Made by a program: the position numbers and the translations under genes | The notes under the pieces: generated by a model | Database searches by the model: none | The model's input: the letters and a program-made list of their open reading frames with translations, nothing else | What the model was told of the DNA's origin: nothing | Shown here: positions 49,147 to 58,373 of the stretch, piece after piece | Layout: every line of letters starts with the position of its first letter | Position numbering within the stretch: the first letter of the stretch is position 1 | Assembly (NCBI GenBank): GCA_035629075.1 | Contig: DASPIK010000064.1 | Location: 1-64,000 of the forward strand | Length of the DNA stretch: 64,000 bases | From: JAEZPW01 sp035629075 | GTDB lineage: Bacteria > Acidobacteriota > Terriglobia > Terriglobales > Acidobacteriaceae | Direction: 5' to 3'

Positions 49147-51189
49147 ATGGGTGTAGTTCGCCTGGTCGCCTGTGCTGTGCTTTTCACGTTCCTCACGTCG
49201 GCCAGCACTCATTCCGAGGTCAGGGGAGAAACCAGAACTGTCACTGTTCCGTTCCGGGCGGAACCCTGGAGTGCGACGGTAAAACCGAGACAGTCAACTC
49301 CCAGACCCGCGTTACAGATTCCGGAGCACGAACATGAGAGGCAGCAAAGAGAGCGTCGCGAGAGGGAAGGCGAACGTCAGGTTTCACCACCTCGGGAGGG
49401 CGGTAAAGCTTCAACGGGGGCTAGGGCCACAGTCATCTCTCGCATAACGGGGCAGGAGAGTACGGCCGCGAGCACGGTTGGAAAGGTGTTCGAAGGTCCG
49501 GTCGATCTAAATCCTCCGGATTCCGACATCGGTGCCGGACCGAACCATCTCGTCGTGACCGTGAACTCCGTCGTGGCCATCTATGACAAATCAGGGAAAC
49601 TGATATCGGAGACGGACATCAACAGCTTCTTCGGTTCGATCACCGAGCCGGGCTGCTGCTTCGACCTACGTGTACTTTTTGAGCCGACTCACAACCGGTT
49701 CATCGTTGCGGCGGGCCAGACCGATTTCGGAGCGAGTTCTTCACACGTTTACGTAGCCGTGTCGGCCAGTTCCGATCCAACCGGCGACTGGTACAAGTAC
49801 TCACTGGAAGCCTCCAACACTACGTGGTCGGACTTCCCGACGATTGGCTTCAGTCCCACGGGGCTGTACCTCACTACTGACGGAATTCCGTTTTCGGGTG
49901 GAGGCCGGGCCATCTGGCTAATCACCGTAATTGGACTTGCTGAGCTAGTGGCAGGCAGCCCGAACCTGAAGATCACGAAGTTTTCGCCTGTACTGTCACC
50001 CTCGGGCGGCAACGTGCACGGCCCGGTTATTCCAGCGCGCACATACGGATCGCCACCAGTGGAGTATCTGGTGAGCACAGGACCACCCGGCGTCCTTTAC
50101 ATCTACTCTATAAACACGACCGGCACGCCGACGCTGAAGTCGGTGCAATTAAATACGGAACCCTTTCCGGCACCCGGCTTGGCTCCCCAACCAGAGACTA
50201 GTGTCGGCTTAGCCGGTGGTGGTGATGCTGTCTTCACCGTGGTTTGGCGAGATGACTCGCTTTGGGTCACACAAGGAATCGGCGCAGGACCGGAGCCCGG
50301 AACTGGTGCCCTCATCCGCTGGTATGAGATCGATCCAACCGCGCCTGCGCTGAAGCAGATGGGAACGGTAGCAGGGGTGGGTAGCGCTATCATGCCCGCG
50401 TTGACCGTGCGCCCCGACGGCGATGTCGACATGGTTTATACCACGTCGAGTCCATCACAATTTGCTTCGGGCGCATTCTCCCGCCGCAGTCGTACGGATC
50501 CGCCGAACACAACGCCTATATCGGGAATTTATATCGCCGGCACAACGCCATACGGCGATAGCCGTTGGGGTGACATCAGCGGCATTTCGGTTGACCCTGA
50601 TGGCAAGTCCACGTGGGGCATAACGCAGTATGCAAGACCTGGAGACATGGGGTACGGAACGTCGATCGTGCAACTGCTTGCACTTCCAAAAGCCGCTACA
50701 ACGCTGAAGATGACTGCCAATCCTCAAACACAGACGGTGTCCGCCGGACAGACCGCCACCTACACTCTTGCTATCGAGGGGCAGAATACTTCCGCGGTTT
50801 CGCTCGCTTGCTCGGGACTGCCGGCTGGCATGACTTGCAGCTTCGATCCGAACCCTGTCCCGCAGGACGGCAAAGCGGCTTCGCTAAGGATCTCGACCGT
50901 GGCGCGGAACTCGGCAGCGATCCCGCGCGGTATCCTCTTCGCTGCGGTCCCCCTTGCCGTGCTCGTAGTTGTTCTCGTTCCAAGAAGGGCAAGACCTTGG
51001 GCCGCGATTTCCATTCTGGTTGTGATTGCGTTAGGTGTGCTGGTTGGCTGCGGAGGAGTAGGTGGCGCAAGGAACGGCAACGGGAGCGCTGGAAACGCGG
51101 GCACACCAGCAGGAGCTTACACCATCACCATTACTGGGACTGCTAGTGCCGCGAGTGCCACAACCGACATTGTGCTAGTCGTTCAGTGA
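49147..51189 (+). CDS. Secreted protein with a propeller-like body and Ig-like C-terminus
   Basis: The 680-residue product has a signal peptide (about 1-23), a charged Arg/Glu-rich low-complexity stretch (55-85; HEHERQQRERREREGE), and a 450-residue beta-rich region with repeated aromatic/Gly strands (VGAGPNHLV, FDLRVLFEPTHNRFIV, SDFPTIGFSPTGLYLT, RWGDISGISVDPDG), probably a beta-propeller. Near the end it has a single Ig-like repeat (QTVSAGQTATYTLAI, then CSFDPNPV) and a hydrophobic helix with a Gly/Asn stretch. This composite is frequent in Acidobacteriota surface proteins. No enzymatic motif is visible. It is a single-gene unit between the SDR and trehalase genes. Confidence 0.75.
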   Translation: MGVVRLVACAVLFTFLTSASTHSEVRGETRTVTVPFRAEPWSATVKPRQSTPRPALQIPEHEHERQQRERREREGERQVSPPREGGKASTGARATVISRITGQESTAASTVGKVFEGPVDLNPPDSDIGAGPNHLVVTVNSVVAIYDKSGKLISETDINSFFGSITEPGCCFDLRVLFEPTHNRFIVAAGQTDFGASSSHVYVAVSASSDPTGDWYKYSLEASNTTWSDFPTIGFSPTGLYLTTDGIPFSGGGRAIWLITVIGLAELVAGSPNLKITKFSPVLSPSGGNVHGPVIPARTYGSPPVEYLVSTGPPGVLYIYSINTTGTPTLKSVQLNTEPFPAPGLAPQPETSVGLAGGGDAVFTVVWRDDSLWVTQGIGAGPEPGTGALIRWYEIDPTAPALKQMGTVAGVGSAIMPALTVRPDGDVDMVYTTSSPSQFASGAFSRRSRTDPPNTTPISGIYIAGTTPYGDSRWGDISGISVDPDGKSTWGITQYARPGDMGYGTSIVQLLALPKAATTLKMTANPQTQTVSAGQTATYTLAIEGQNTSAVSLACSGLPAGMTCSFDPNPVPQDGKAASLRISTVARNSAAIPRGILFAAVPLAVLVVVLVPRRARPWAAISILVVIALGVLVGCGGVGGARNGNGSAGNAGTPAGAYTITITGTASAASATTDIVLVVQ

Positions 51190-51337
51190 CTTGATCCGAA
51201 TAACGAGTCGGAACAGGAGGGCATCCCTGTCTACGAGCTACTTGCGATGTTTTTCGTCCCATGAGCGACAATCAGAATTCGTGGGCGATGCTGCCTTAGG
51301 TAGCCGTCACCGATCTCACCGACGCGGAAGGTAGAAC

Positions 51338-53014
51338 ATGGGAGCGAAGAGGTCCTGCGCGACACTGATTTGCCTAGTGCTGATCTGCTCGCCTGCGTTT
51401 GGGCAAGCTGCGATCGTCGCGCCTGATCGATCGCTTAAGGGCATTCTCGACTACATCAACCGCAGTTGGACGACGCTGACACGATCGCTTGATAACTGCG
51501 CAACCCTGATCGACCCCAAAGTGCCGGACCGTTCTGTTCTTTATTTGCCGGCCGGCATGCCGATTCCAAGTCGCCTGCAGGAATTGGGAACCAAGTGCAA
51601 CGTACGAGTACAAAACTTGCCGCGCCGTATCGCTCGTCTCGGTGAGTTCGACGTGAATGTCCTCAAGGATCATGGCTTGCTGTTCCTCGAGCATCCGTAC
51701 GTTGTTCCTGGCGGGCGCTTCAATGAGATGTACGGTTGGGACAGTTTCTTCATCATTCTCGGTCTGCTACGCGACGGAAGGATCGACCTGGCGCGAGGCA
51801 TGGTAGATAACTTCCTGTTTGAAATTGAGCACTACGGTGCCGTTCTGAACGCCAATCGCACATATTTCCTGACGCGCTCACAGCCGCCATTCCTTACCTC
51901 GATGATCCTGGCGCTTTACGAAGTCGAAAAGAAGAGCGGCAGGGAAGACCGCGAGTGGCTAGCGCGAGCTTATGCCGGGGCCGAAAAGGACTATCAACTG
52001 TGGACGCGCGAACCGCACCTGGTTGCCGATACGGGACTTTCGCGTTACTACGACTTCGGGCAAGGACCCGTGCCGGAGGAGATGGCGACTTACACCGAGG
52101 TACTCGAAAGCTTTCTTCGCGCTGTGGACACAAGGTACATCGAGGCAAAGAACGCGATGAATGCAGGCGGGCCCGGCTTCACGTTGTTCGCATGCGACGA
52201 ACAAACCGCCCCGCCTGCTACAAAATGCAAGCGACTGCAAACGGTTGGACTCAAGAGCGAATACTACAAGGGTGACCGCAGCATGCGCGAGTCCGGCTTC
52301 GACATCTCCTTCCGCTTCGGACCGTACGGCGCGGACACTCACCGGTATGTCCCGGTCTGTCTCAACAGTCTGTTGTACAAAACCGAAAAAGACATGGAGC
52401 GCATCAGCAATCTTCTTCGGCTTGCTGATGACGCGCAGCGTTGGCGGGCGCGCGCGCAATCTCGCCAGCAGCTCATGAACAAGTATTTATGGGACGAACA
52501 TAGAGGAATGTTCTTCGATTACAACTTCGAAGCACAGAAGCGCTCAACCTATGAATACGCCACTACGTTTTACCCGTTGTGGGCTGGGCTGGCTACACCC
52601 GAGCAGGCGCGCGCCGTTGTTCGTAACCTTCCCACTTTTGAGCAGGTTGGTGGCCTTGCCATAAGCCCATACCAGACGAGGGTGCAGTGGGATTATCCAT
52701 ATGGGTGGGCTCCGATTCAACTGCTGGCTGCACAAGGCTTGCGCGACTACGGGTTTCAAGAGCAGGCAAATCGGATTTCTTACCAATGGCTCTCAACGGT
52801 TCATGTGAACTTCGTCAAGGATGGGACGATTCGCGAAAAGTACAACGTCGTTACACGATCTTCCGAAACTCCGGTCGCAGCGGGTTACAAAGCGAACGTT
52901 GTAGGGTTCGGATGGACAAACGGCGTATTCCTGGAACTGCTCCACGCACTGCCAAGAGAGTGGGCCGATCGCATAGGCCAGACGCAACCATCTACAACCT
53001 TGCCGCCTCGGTAG
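51338..53014 (+). CDS. treA: Periplasmic trehalase (GH37)
   Basis: Trehalase hydrolyses trehalose to two glucose molecules. The 558-residue protein has a signal peptide (about 1-22; LICLVLICSPAFG) and both GH37 signatures: PGGRFNEMYGWDSF near residues 126-139 and QWDYPYGWAPIQLL near 450-463. Two catalytic acids lie in the expected regions (an Asp in the middle helices and a Glu near the C-terminus, IREKYNV). Length matches E. coli TreA (565). It should act in the periplasm and provide glucose from external trehalose, or recycle trehalose released on osmotic downshift; the nearby MscS gene (55457) would fit the second use, as inference. Confidence 0.93.
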   Translation: MGAKRSCATLICLVLICSPAFGQAAIVAPDRSLKGILDYINRSWTTLTRSLDNCATLIDPKVPDRSVLYLPAGMPIPSRLQELGTKCNVRVQNLPRRIARLGEFDVNVLKDHGLLFLEHPYVVPGGRFNEMYGWDSFFIILGLLRDGRIDLARGMVDNFLFEIEHYGAVLNANRTYFLTRSQPPFLTSMILALYEVEKKSGREDREWLARAYAGAEKDYQLWTREPHLVADTGLSRYYDFGQGPVPEEMATYTEVLESFLRAVDTRYIEAKNAMNAGGPGFTLFACDEQTAPPATKCKRLQTVGLKSEYYKGDRSMRESGFDISFRFGPYGADTHRYVPVCLNSLLYKTEKDMERISNLLRLADDAQRWRARAQSRQQLMNKYLWDEHRGMFFDYNFEAQKRSTYEYATTFYPLWAGLATPEQARAVVRNLPTFEQVGGLAISPYQTRVQWDYPYGWAPIQLLAAQGLRDYGFQEQANRISYQWLSTVHVNFVKDGTIREKYNVVTRSSETPVAAGYKANVVGFGWTNGVFLELLHALPREWADRIGQTQPSTTLPPR

Positions 53015-53098
53015 GCGTTGTTCGAAAGTCCTCGACCGCCCTCACTTCAGAAAGGTAGACCACGCTACAAACGGCTGCTGAATCAGAGTTACAAAGAA

Positions 53099-53806
53099 AT
53101 GGCGAGAGAACGCGTACTGCTGGTGGATGATGAACCGGGCGTGCGAGCTACGCTATCCGAGATACTGCGGCAGCAGGGTTTCGATGTGGTGATTGCCGCG
53201 ACCGTATCCGAGGGGCTGGAAGCGATGAGCAGCGGCAAGTTCCACGCCCTCATCTCCGACCTAAACATAGGCGAACCGGGCGACGGCTTCACTTTAGTGA
53301 GTGCGATGCGTCGTACCCAGCCAAACGCAGTGACCATCATCATCACCGGTTACCCGGCTTTTGACAGCGCGTTGGAGGCCATTCGCAGGCAGGTGGACGG
53401 ATATCTGATCAAACCAACAAAGGTTCCCGAGTTGGTCAACTTACTTCGCAACAAGCTTGGGGGCGAACCGGGCAAACACGTTCCCTTGCCTCACAAACGA
53501 CTCTCCGAAGTCTTGGCGGAACACAATGAACATGCATTGAACGAGTGGAGCGACAGAATACGAAGTTCCCCGCCTTGGGCAAACCTGTCGCTGCCGGAGT
53601 TACAGGACGGCTTACGCGTACTCGTGAGTGAACTATCCTGGCGAGTTGAACACCCTGCTTTGCCAATCCGGGCGGAAAGCATTGAATCAGCGCGTCGCCA
53701 CGGACAGCTTCGGAAGTCGCAGGGGTTCAAGATCCCAGAGGTTCTCTCTGAAACCCGTGTTCTTCGCCAAGTTATCCTGAACGTGATTCACACCAATTTG
53801 ATGTAG
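53099..53806 (+). CDS. Response regulator with an RsbRD-like C-terminal helical domain
   Basis: From ATG 53099 the product has 235 residues: a receiver domain (1-120; VLLVDDEPG with Asp10/11, phosphoacceptor Asp54, conserved Lys105 in LIKPTK), then a helical domain (130-235; RLSEVLAEHNEHALNEW) similar to the RsbRD-type N-terminal sensor helices found with STAS or histidine kinase modules. It has no DNA-binding domain, so it should work by protein contact. No cognate kinase is adjacent. It starts 85 bp after the trehalase gene on the same strand; the ribosome site is weak (CAAAGAA). Confidence 0.8.
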   Translation: MARERVLLVDDEPGVRATLSEILRQQGFDVVIAATVSEGLEAMSSGKFHALISDLNIGEPGDGFTLVSAMRRTQPNAVTIIITGYPAFDSALEAIRRQVDGYLIKPTKVPELVNLLRNKLGGEPGKHVPLPHKRLSEVLAEHNEHALNEWSDRIRSSPPWANLSLPELQDGLRVLVSELSWRVEHPALPIRAESIESARRHGQLRKSQGFKIPEVLSETRVLRQVILNVIHTNLM

Positions 53807-53955
53807 CTCAATCTTAGTTCTTTATTTATGGACATCGCCGTGGTGAGCGCGACTATAGATGAGCTGCTGGAAAGCTCAGTTGTGGCGTTCCTCGAGCAGT
53901 AGAGCATAACCGCTGAATTGCGCCTACGCGCGACACTTCTGCTAACGTATGCCTG

Positions 53956-54720
53956 ATGGCTGATCCAAAGCGCATACTCGTGCTAGCTCACACAGTCGGA
54001 GAAGTGGACCGATTCCGCGCGGTTGCGGAAAAACTGGCGCTGGAACTTTCGCTGGCGTGCTCAGATGCCAGCGCACCATGGCGGCTCGACTTTGCTACAC
54101 GAGATTCCGCGTTGCGAATTGTAGAATTCGCGTACCAACAGCCATTGCTGGCAATTCTCCCCATGCATAATGATGCCGGTCCCGTCGCTGCGCGCGCATC
54201 AAGCATGCTGGGTCTCCCTTTCCATACTCCCAGAGCGGCCGACTCGTGCGCGAACAAGAGCTTACTGTTGCGCAAGCTTGTTGCTCATAAGCTTCGCCCC
54301 GACACACCACCCGGAGCCGATACGGCGCTCGGCGAAACTGACGGTTCTCTTCAGCTGACATGCCTGATGAGCGACTCTCGTCTTCGCGTGCTGGTCGCAA
54401 CTCAGGCCATTAAGGGCAGGATACTACTCTCGACACTCAGCGAAGGTACTCGCCAAGGTGTGACCGCTGCGCTCGCTACCTTGATTGGCGCGCTCGGATT
54501 GAAACACGGCCCTGTCCATGTGCTGCTCGATACGCGCGAAAGTGTGTCAGTCGTCGATGTGAGTCTGGGGTCTGTCGTTCCGTACACGTCCGACTTGCAG
54601 TTCCGAATACCGCTTGTGGACCAAGACCTGTCGTTTGAAGAGGTCGTGGTCCGAAATGCACTCGGCCTCGACGTTGGACGGATCTATCTCGACTCCAACG
54701 ACGGCGTCACAGCGCGTTAG
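53956..54720 (+). CDS. Shortened ATP-grasp-like protein of unknown function
   Basis: The 254-residue product reads as a degenerate ATP-grasp protein. The first 110 residues fit a pre-ATP-grasp domain with the usual SMLGLPFHTPRAADSCANKS transition, where family members choose a carboxylate substrate. The last 90 residues contain ALGLKHGPVHVLLDTRE and VVDVSLGSVVP, the end of an ATP-grasp fold (normally GPxHxE and the basic active-site loop). The central ATP-binding subdomain (about 100-150 residues in active enzymes) is almost missing and the usual metal-binding Glu/Asn are not seen. So this is probably a non-catalytic, or at least strongly modified, relative. The gene has an intact frame and stands alone. 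Confidence 0.5.
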   Translation: MADPKRILVLAHTVGEVDRFRAVAEKLALELSLACSDASAPWRLDFATRDSALRIVEFAYQQPLLAILPMHNDAGPVAARASSMLGLPFHTPRAADSCANKSLLLRKLVAHKLRPDTPPGADTALGETDGSLQLTCLMSDSRLRVLVATQAIKGRILLSTLSEGTRQGVTAALATLIGALGLKHGPVHVLLDTRESVSVVDVSLGSVVPYTSDLQFRIPLVDQDLSFEEVVVRNALGLDVGRIYLDSNDGVTAR

Positions 54721-54799
54721 TCACGAACATCGCGCTCGTTCGTAATGTTCACAAACTCATCGTGAGCTGCAATAATGCCGCCTGGTCCGAGGAGGCGAG

Positions 54800-55306
54800 G
54801 TGGGATACGCAGAACACAACCTGATATCAGGAGAGAGCATAACTTATCGGGGGCGCTTGCATTTGATCGTGCTCGCCCGGGCGATCGTCGCTACTGTGTT
54901 GCTTGACGCTATTGCCGTGGCGCTTATAGTGGTCGGGTTTTCGCAGAAGTCGCCTTCAATTTACATCTGGGCCGGCATCTTGCTGATGCTGGTTTCGGGC
55001 GCAGTTCTCGGCTCTGCTTTGCTCGTGAGGAATGCCGCTGAGTTCGTCATCACAAACAAGCGTGTCGTGGTAAAGATGGGCATCGTCCACAAGCGCACGG
55101 CGGAGATGTTCCTTCACAAGATTGAAAGCGTGGGCGTGGACCAGAGTTTAGCGGGAAGAATCTGGGGTTTCGGCACCATCTCGGTCCACGGTACTGGCGG
55201 CTCTGTTGAGTCATTTCAGCGAATTGCAAACCCGTTCGAATTCCGCCGCCAAATCCAGGAACAGATTGGTGTCACCACGGGCCGCGCTGCTGCGCTATCG
55301 AACTGA
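54800..55306 (+). CDS. bPH2-domain membrane protein
   Basis: The 168-residue protein has two membrane helices (about 28-47 and 52-75), then a bacterial PH-like domain (80-155; FVITNKRVVVKMGIVHKRTAEMFLHKIESVGVDQS). The conserved pattern TNKRV, KIESV and GTGG is the bPH2 (YdbT/YvbH-like) signature. These proteins lie in the inner membrane with the PH domain in the cytosol; function is unknown. The GTG start at 54800 follows the strong site GAGGAGGCGAG. It lies 150 bp before the MscS-like gene on the same strand. Confidence 0.85.
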   Translation: MGYAEHNLISGESITYRGRLHLIVLARAIVATVLLDAIAVALIVVGFSQKSPSIYIWAGILLMLVSGAVLGSALLVRNAAEFVITNKRVVVKMGIVHKRTAEMFLHKIESVGVDQSLAGRIWGFGTISVHGTGGSVESFQRIANPFEFRRQIQEQIGVTTGRAAALSN

Positions 55307-55456
55307 AGAACCGGCTAGTCCTTCCTAACATCGGCCAGGTTAAAGGGGCGGGAACGATACTTTTCCGCCCTCAATCGTTTAGACTTTCATCAGCCGCCAG
55401 TCAGGTAGCAAACCGCTCGTCCCCCTTACTCGAGGTGTTTGTTGCGTCAAACAAAG

Positions 55457-57421
55457 ATGCGCGTTCATTCGCGTTACGCTGTTCGTATCTTTTCCGTTCT
55501 CGCTGTTATCGCGTTCGCAGTCCTGCCGGCATCTGCACAAGAAGACAAAAACAACAATGCCAAAGCTATGACACCGCAGGACGTTGTCGGATTTTTGAAC
55601 CAGACGATCGCGTGGTACCGCCATCTTGCCGTCGAACAGCAACTTGCAACCGAGCCCGCTGAGGTGTTCTCTGTCAACGACAACCGTGAGTTGGCCGATC
55701 AGATTGTCCGGATGTCGTTCGATTTTGCTCGGGCCGAGGCAGAGATCCTGATGAGAAATGGTTCCGCGGCGGCGCCGAAGAATGAGAACACCCGCGCTGT
55801 TCGGTACCATGCGCTATTGCGGCTTGCTGCCAATGCCGAAAAGCAGGTGAAGCAAGCGCAGGCGGAACTGGACGGCCTACGTCAGGGACTCGCAAGCGCA
55901 ACTGGTGCCAAGCGAAGGGCAATAGAGTCGGCGATAGCGGAAACTCAGAGTGAACTCGAACTCGCGCAGACCCGTCGTGACGTTATGCGCAACATGCTCG
56001 AGTTCATCAGCGGGGCCGGAACCGGATCAGGTTCTGCAGGATTGCACTCACAAATCGAGGAACTCGAGCGAACGGTTCCCGCTGCCGTGGCCAAGCCGGC
56101 GGCTACCGGAACGGCCCAGAGCGCTCCAAAAACTACCGGTCCCATCACAGCCACTGCAGGGTTTCGGACGGCACCCTCAGGGATACTCGCACTCATTAGT
56201 GATCTGTTTGCACTTTCGCGTAAGGGCCGGACGCTCGATCAGTCTATCGAGATGACAGAGTCGCTAACAGAGGCAGCGCGAAACCTGCGCAGCCCGCTGG
56301 GTGGCGAACTGCGGAAACTCGCTCAGCAAGGGGACGAACTCGCCAACCGCGCCAACTCGTCTGATCCAGTCGCGCTGGCTGAGCAGAAGAAGGCACTCGA
56401 CAACCTCACGGCGCAGTTCAAGATGCGCTCTGACGCAGTCCTGCCACTAGTTAAGCAGCGTATTCTGCTGGATCTCTACAAGCGAAGCTTGACCAATTGG
56501 CGGGCCGAGGTGCGAGGGCAGTACTCGGCCAGACTCAAGAGCCTGATTATCAGGTTGGTGCTGCTGGTCCTCGTGCTGGCAATAGTTTTCAGCACGTCCG
56601 AGCTGTGGCGCAAAGCTATATTCAGGTACATTCACGATGCTCGACGCAGATCACAATTGCTGCTCTTCCGGCGCATTGTGGTGTGGCTGCTGATTGCCAT
56701 CATCATCGCTTTCTCATTCGCCACAGAGTTGGGATCCCTTGCGACGTTCGCAGGTCTGCTCACCGCCGGCGTTGCCGTGGCGCTTCAAAATGTAATCCTC
56801 TCACTTGCAGGCTACTTCTTCTTGATCGGCAAGTATGGGGTCCGGGTCGGGGACCGGGTCCAGATATCCGGCGTGACAGGCGAGGTCGTGGATATCGGCC
56901 TTGTGCGCTTGCACCTCATGGAACTCGCGTCCGGGGGCAGCGACGCCCAGCCGACCGGGCGAGTCGTGGTTTTCTCCAACTCTGTTGTGTTTCAGCCCAA
57001 CAACGGAATGTTCAAGCAGATTCCTGGGACGAACTTTGTCTGGCGCGAGATCACGCTGACACTCGCTCCCCAGAGTAACTACCGAGATGTGGAACAGCGG
57101 CTGGTAAGTGCCGTGGAGCGCGTGTTTGACGAGTATCGCGAGAGCATGGAAGGACAACGGCGCAGGCTCGAAAGCTCCCTGGGATCGGTTACGGTTGTGG
57201 CGCTCCGTCCACAAAGCCGTCTTCGACTGACACAGACAGGCCTTGAGGTGGTGATCCGTTACCCGGTTGAGCTTCACGACGCCATCAAGATTGACGACCG
57301 TATAACGCGCGAATTGCTGGACGCAATCGAGCGCGAGCCAAAACTGAAACTGGTTGGTACAGGAACGCCGAATATTCAGCCGCTCGAACCCGAGATACAG
57401 ACGTCCGGCCGCGCCCGCTGA
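55457..57421 (+). CDS. MscS-family mechanosensitive channel with a periplasmic N-terminal domain
   Basis: The 654-residue protein has a signal peptide (about 5-30, ending ASAQ), a long coiled-coil periplasmic domain (40-340; KQVKQAQAELDGLRQGL), three membrane helices (about 360-450) and the MscS core: the pore helix GLLTAGVAVALQNVILSLAGYFFL, GVRVGDRVQISGVTGEVVDIGLV in the beta domain, and the C-terminal alpha/beta part. It resembles MscK/YbiO-type large channels, which release solutes on osmotic downshift. ATG 55457 is preferred to the two TTG codons just before. Near trehalase and the bPH2 gene it may belong to osmotic stress handling, though there is no evidence for joint control. Confidence 0.88.
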   Translation: MRVHSRYAVRIFSVLAVIAFAVLPASAQEDKNNNAKAMTPQDVVGFLNQTIAWYRHLAVEQQLATEPAEVFSVNDNRELADQIVRMSFDFARAEAEILMRNGSAAAPKNENTRAVRYHALLRLAANAEKQVKQAQAELDGLRQGLASATGAKRRAIESAIAETQSELELAQTRRDVMRNMLEFISGAGTGSGSAGLHSQIEELERTVPAAVAKPAATGTAQSAPKTTGPITATAGFRTAPSGILALISDLFALSRKGRTLDQSIEMTESLTEAARNLRSPLGGELRKLAQQGDELANRANSSDPVALAEQKKALDNLTAQFKMRSDAVLPLVKQRILLDLYKRSLTNWRAEVRGQYSARLKSLIIRLVLLVLVLAIVFSTSELWRKAIFRYIHDARRRSQLLLFRRIVVWLLIAIIIAFSFATELGSLATFAGLLTAGVAVALQNVILSLAGYFFLIGKYGVRVGDRVQISGVTGEVVDIGLVRLHLMELASGGSDAQPTGRVVVFSNSVVFQPNNGMFKQIPGTNFVWREITLTLAPQSNYRDVEQRLVSAVERVFDEYRESMEGQRRRLESSLGSVTVVALRPQSRLRLTQTGLEVVIRYPVELHDAIKIDDRITRELLDAIEREPKLKLVGTGTPNIQPLEPEIQTSGRAR

Positions 57422-57504
57422 AATCGGTATGCTTCGGTTTCGCGAGATTTCTGAGGAAAGTCTTTGACGAGAGTTTCTGAATATGCGATTATTCAAATAT
57501 ATCG

Positions 57505-57855
57505 ATGCCTGAGCTGAGCCAAGTCAAAGCCGAGTTCTTCAAGGCACTCGCCCATCCGTTGCGGATACGCATTCTGAATGCGCTTCGCACTGGAGAAACC
57601 GGCGTTAATGAGTTGTGCACCCGGCTTGGCGTCGAACAAAGTACTCTCTCTCAACAGCTTGCCGTCCTCCGCACCCGAGATATCGTCGTCGCTCGAAAGA
57701 GCGGTACCTGCGTCCTCTACTCCGTAAAAGATCCGGCTACATTTCGTTTGCTCGATGTCGCCAGGGAGATCTTTGAGAACCACCTCATAAATGTCAAAGA
57801 TCTACTGTCGCAGTTGGAAGTGGTTCCTGCGGGGGTGGAGAAGACCGAAGCATGA
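57505..57855 (+). CDS. ArsR-family transcriptional regulator
   Basis: The 116-residue protein is a winged-helix regulator: FKALAHPLRIRILNALRTGE for helices 1-3, VNELCTRLGVEQSTLSQQLAVLR for the recognition helix, and ARKSGTCVLYSVKDP for the wing. The arsenic/antimony motif ELCVCDL is absent (ELCTRLG), so this is not a classical metal sensor. Cys-containing positions could sense redox, or the partner may lie elsewhere. It starts 84 bp after the MscS gene; the intervening DNA is AT-rich (TTATTCAAATATATCG), a likely promoter. A strong terminator follows at 57908. Confidence 0.88.
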   Translation: MPELSQVKAEFFKALAHPLRIRILNALRTGETGVNELCTRLGVEQSTLSQQLAVLRTRDIVVARKSGTCVLYSVKDPATFRLLDVAREIFENHLINVKDLLSQLEVVPAGVEKTEA

Positions 57856-57907
57856 AGATGCGGGGGACGGAACTGAAATTCGCTGTAACTTCCTTTGGTG
57901 ACTTCTA

Positions 57908-57941
57908 TGGCGTTGGCTTTATGCCAACGCCATTTTTTTCA
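57908..57941 (+). terminator. Rho-independent terminator of the arsR-like gene
   Basis: A perfect 11-bp stem (57908-57918 with 57924-57934, 5-nt loop) runs into a long T-tract. It is 52 bp after the stop at 57855. Confidence 0.92.
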
Positions 57942-57999
57942 TTCATAACGCCATTCATAGCGGGCCATCCCCGAGTACATGCCTGGAGAACTTCGTACA

Positions 58000-58254
58000 A
58001 TGCCTGAGTTTATTCTTGCCCAGAACCTCGCGTTGAAGCTCAATCTGCAAGCTTCTGAACTGCCGCAATTCGAATCGCAAGGCATCATCAAGCCGGTCAA
58101 CAAGAACGGAAACGTCTACTACTCGGCTCGCGACTTCTACCGCCTCAAGGGCGTGTTGCACTTTATGCGCGAAAAAGGGCTCACGGCAGACGAAGCTTTT
58201 GATCGCGTTCTGAACTGGAACTGGTTTACGCAGCCGGCTGGCGCAGGCGCATAG
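58000..58254 (+). CDS. Small MerR-type DNA-binding protein
   Basis: From ATG 58000, with GGAGAA eleven bases upstream, the product has 84 residues; ATG 57979 would add seven. The sequence LKLNLQASELPQFESQGIIKPVNKNGNVYYSARDFYRLKGVLHFM is cut here in pieces for reading: LNLQASELPQFESQG is the MerR recognition helix region, GNVYYSARDFYRLK the wing and following helix. The rest of a MerR protein (coiled-coil and effector domain) is missing, so this is a stand-alone HTH such as those of the MlrA/HspR or small excisionase kind. Its target is unknown; single-gene unit. Confidence 0.7.
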   Translation: MPEFILAQNLALKLNLQASELPQFESQGIIKPVNKNGNVYYSARDFYRLKGVLHFMREKGLTADEAFDRVLNWNWFTQPAGAGA

Positions 58255-58373
58255 GCCGTACCAGAACGTCAGGTCGCATTGACCAAAAGAGCAGGGAGAC
58301 TCGCAGCAGCTATACCCGCCGGTTTAGCAACTTGCGAGCACTCCCCTGAGGCCCGGCAGGACAAGCACCACGC

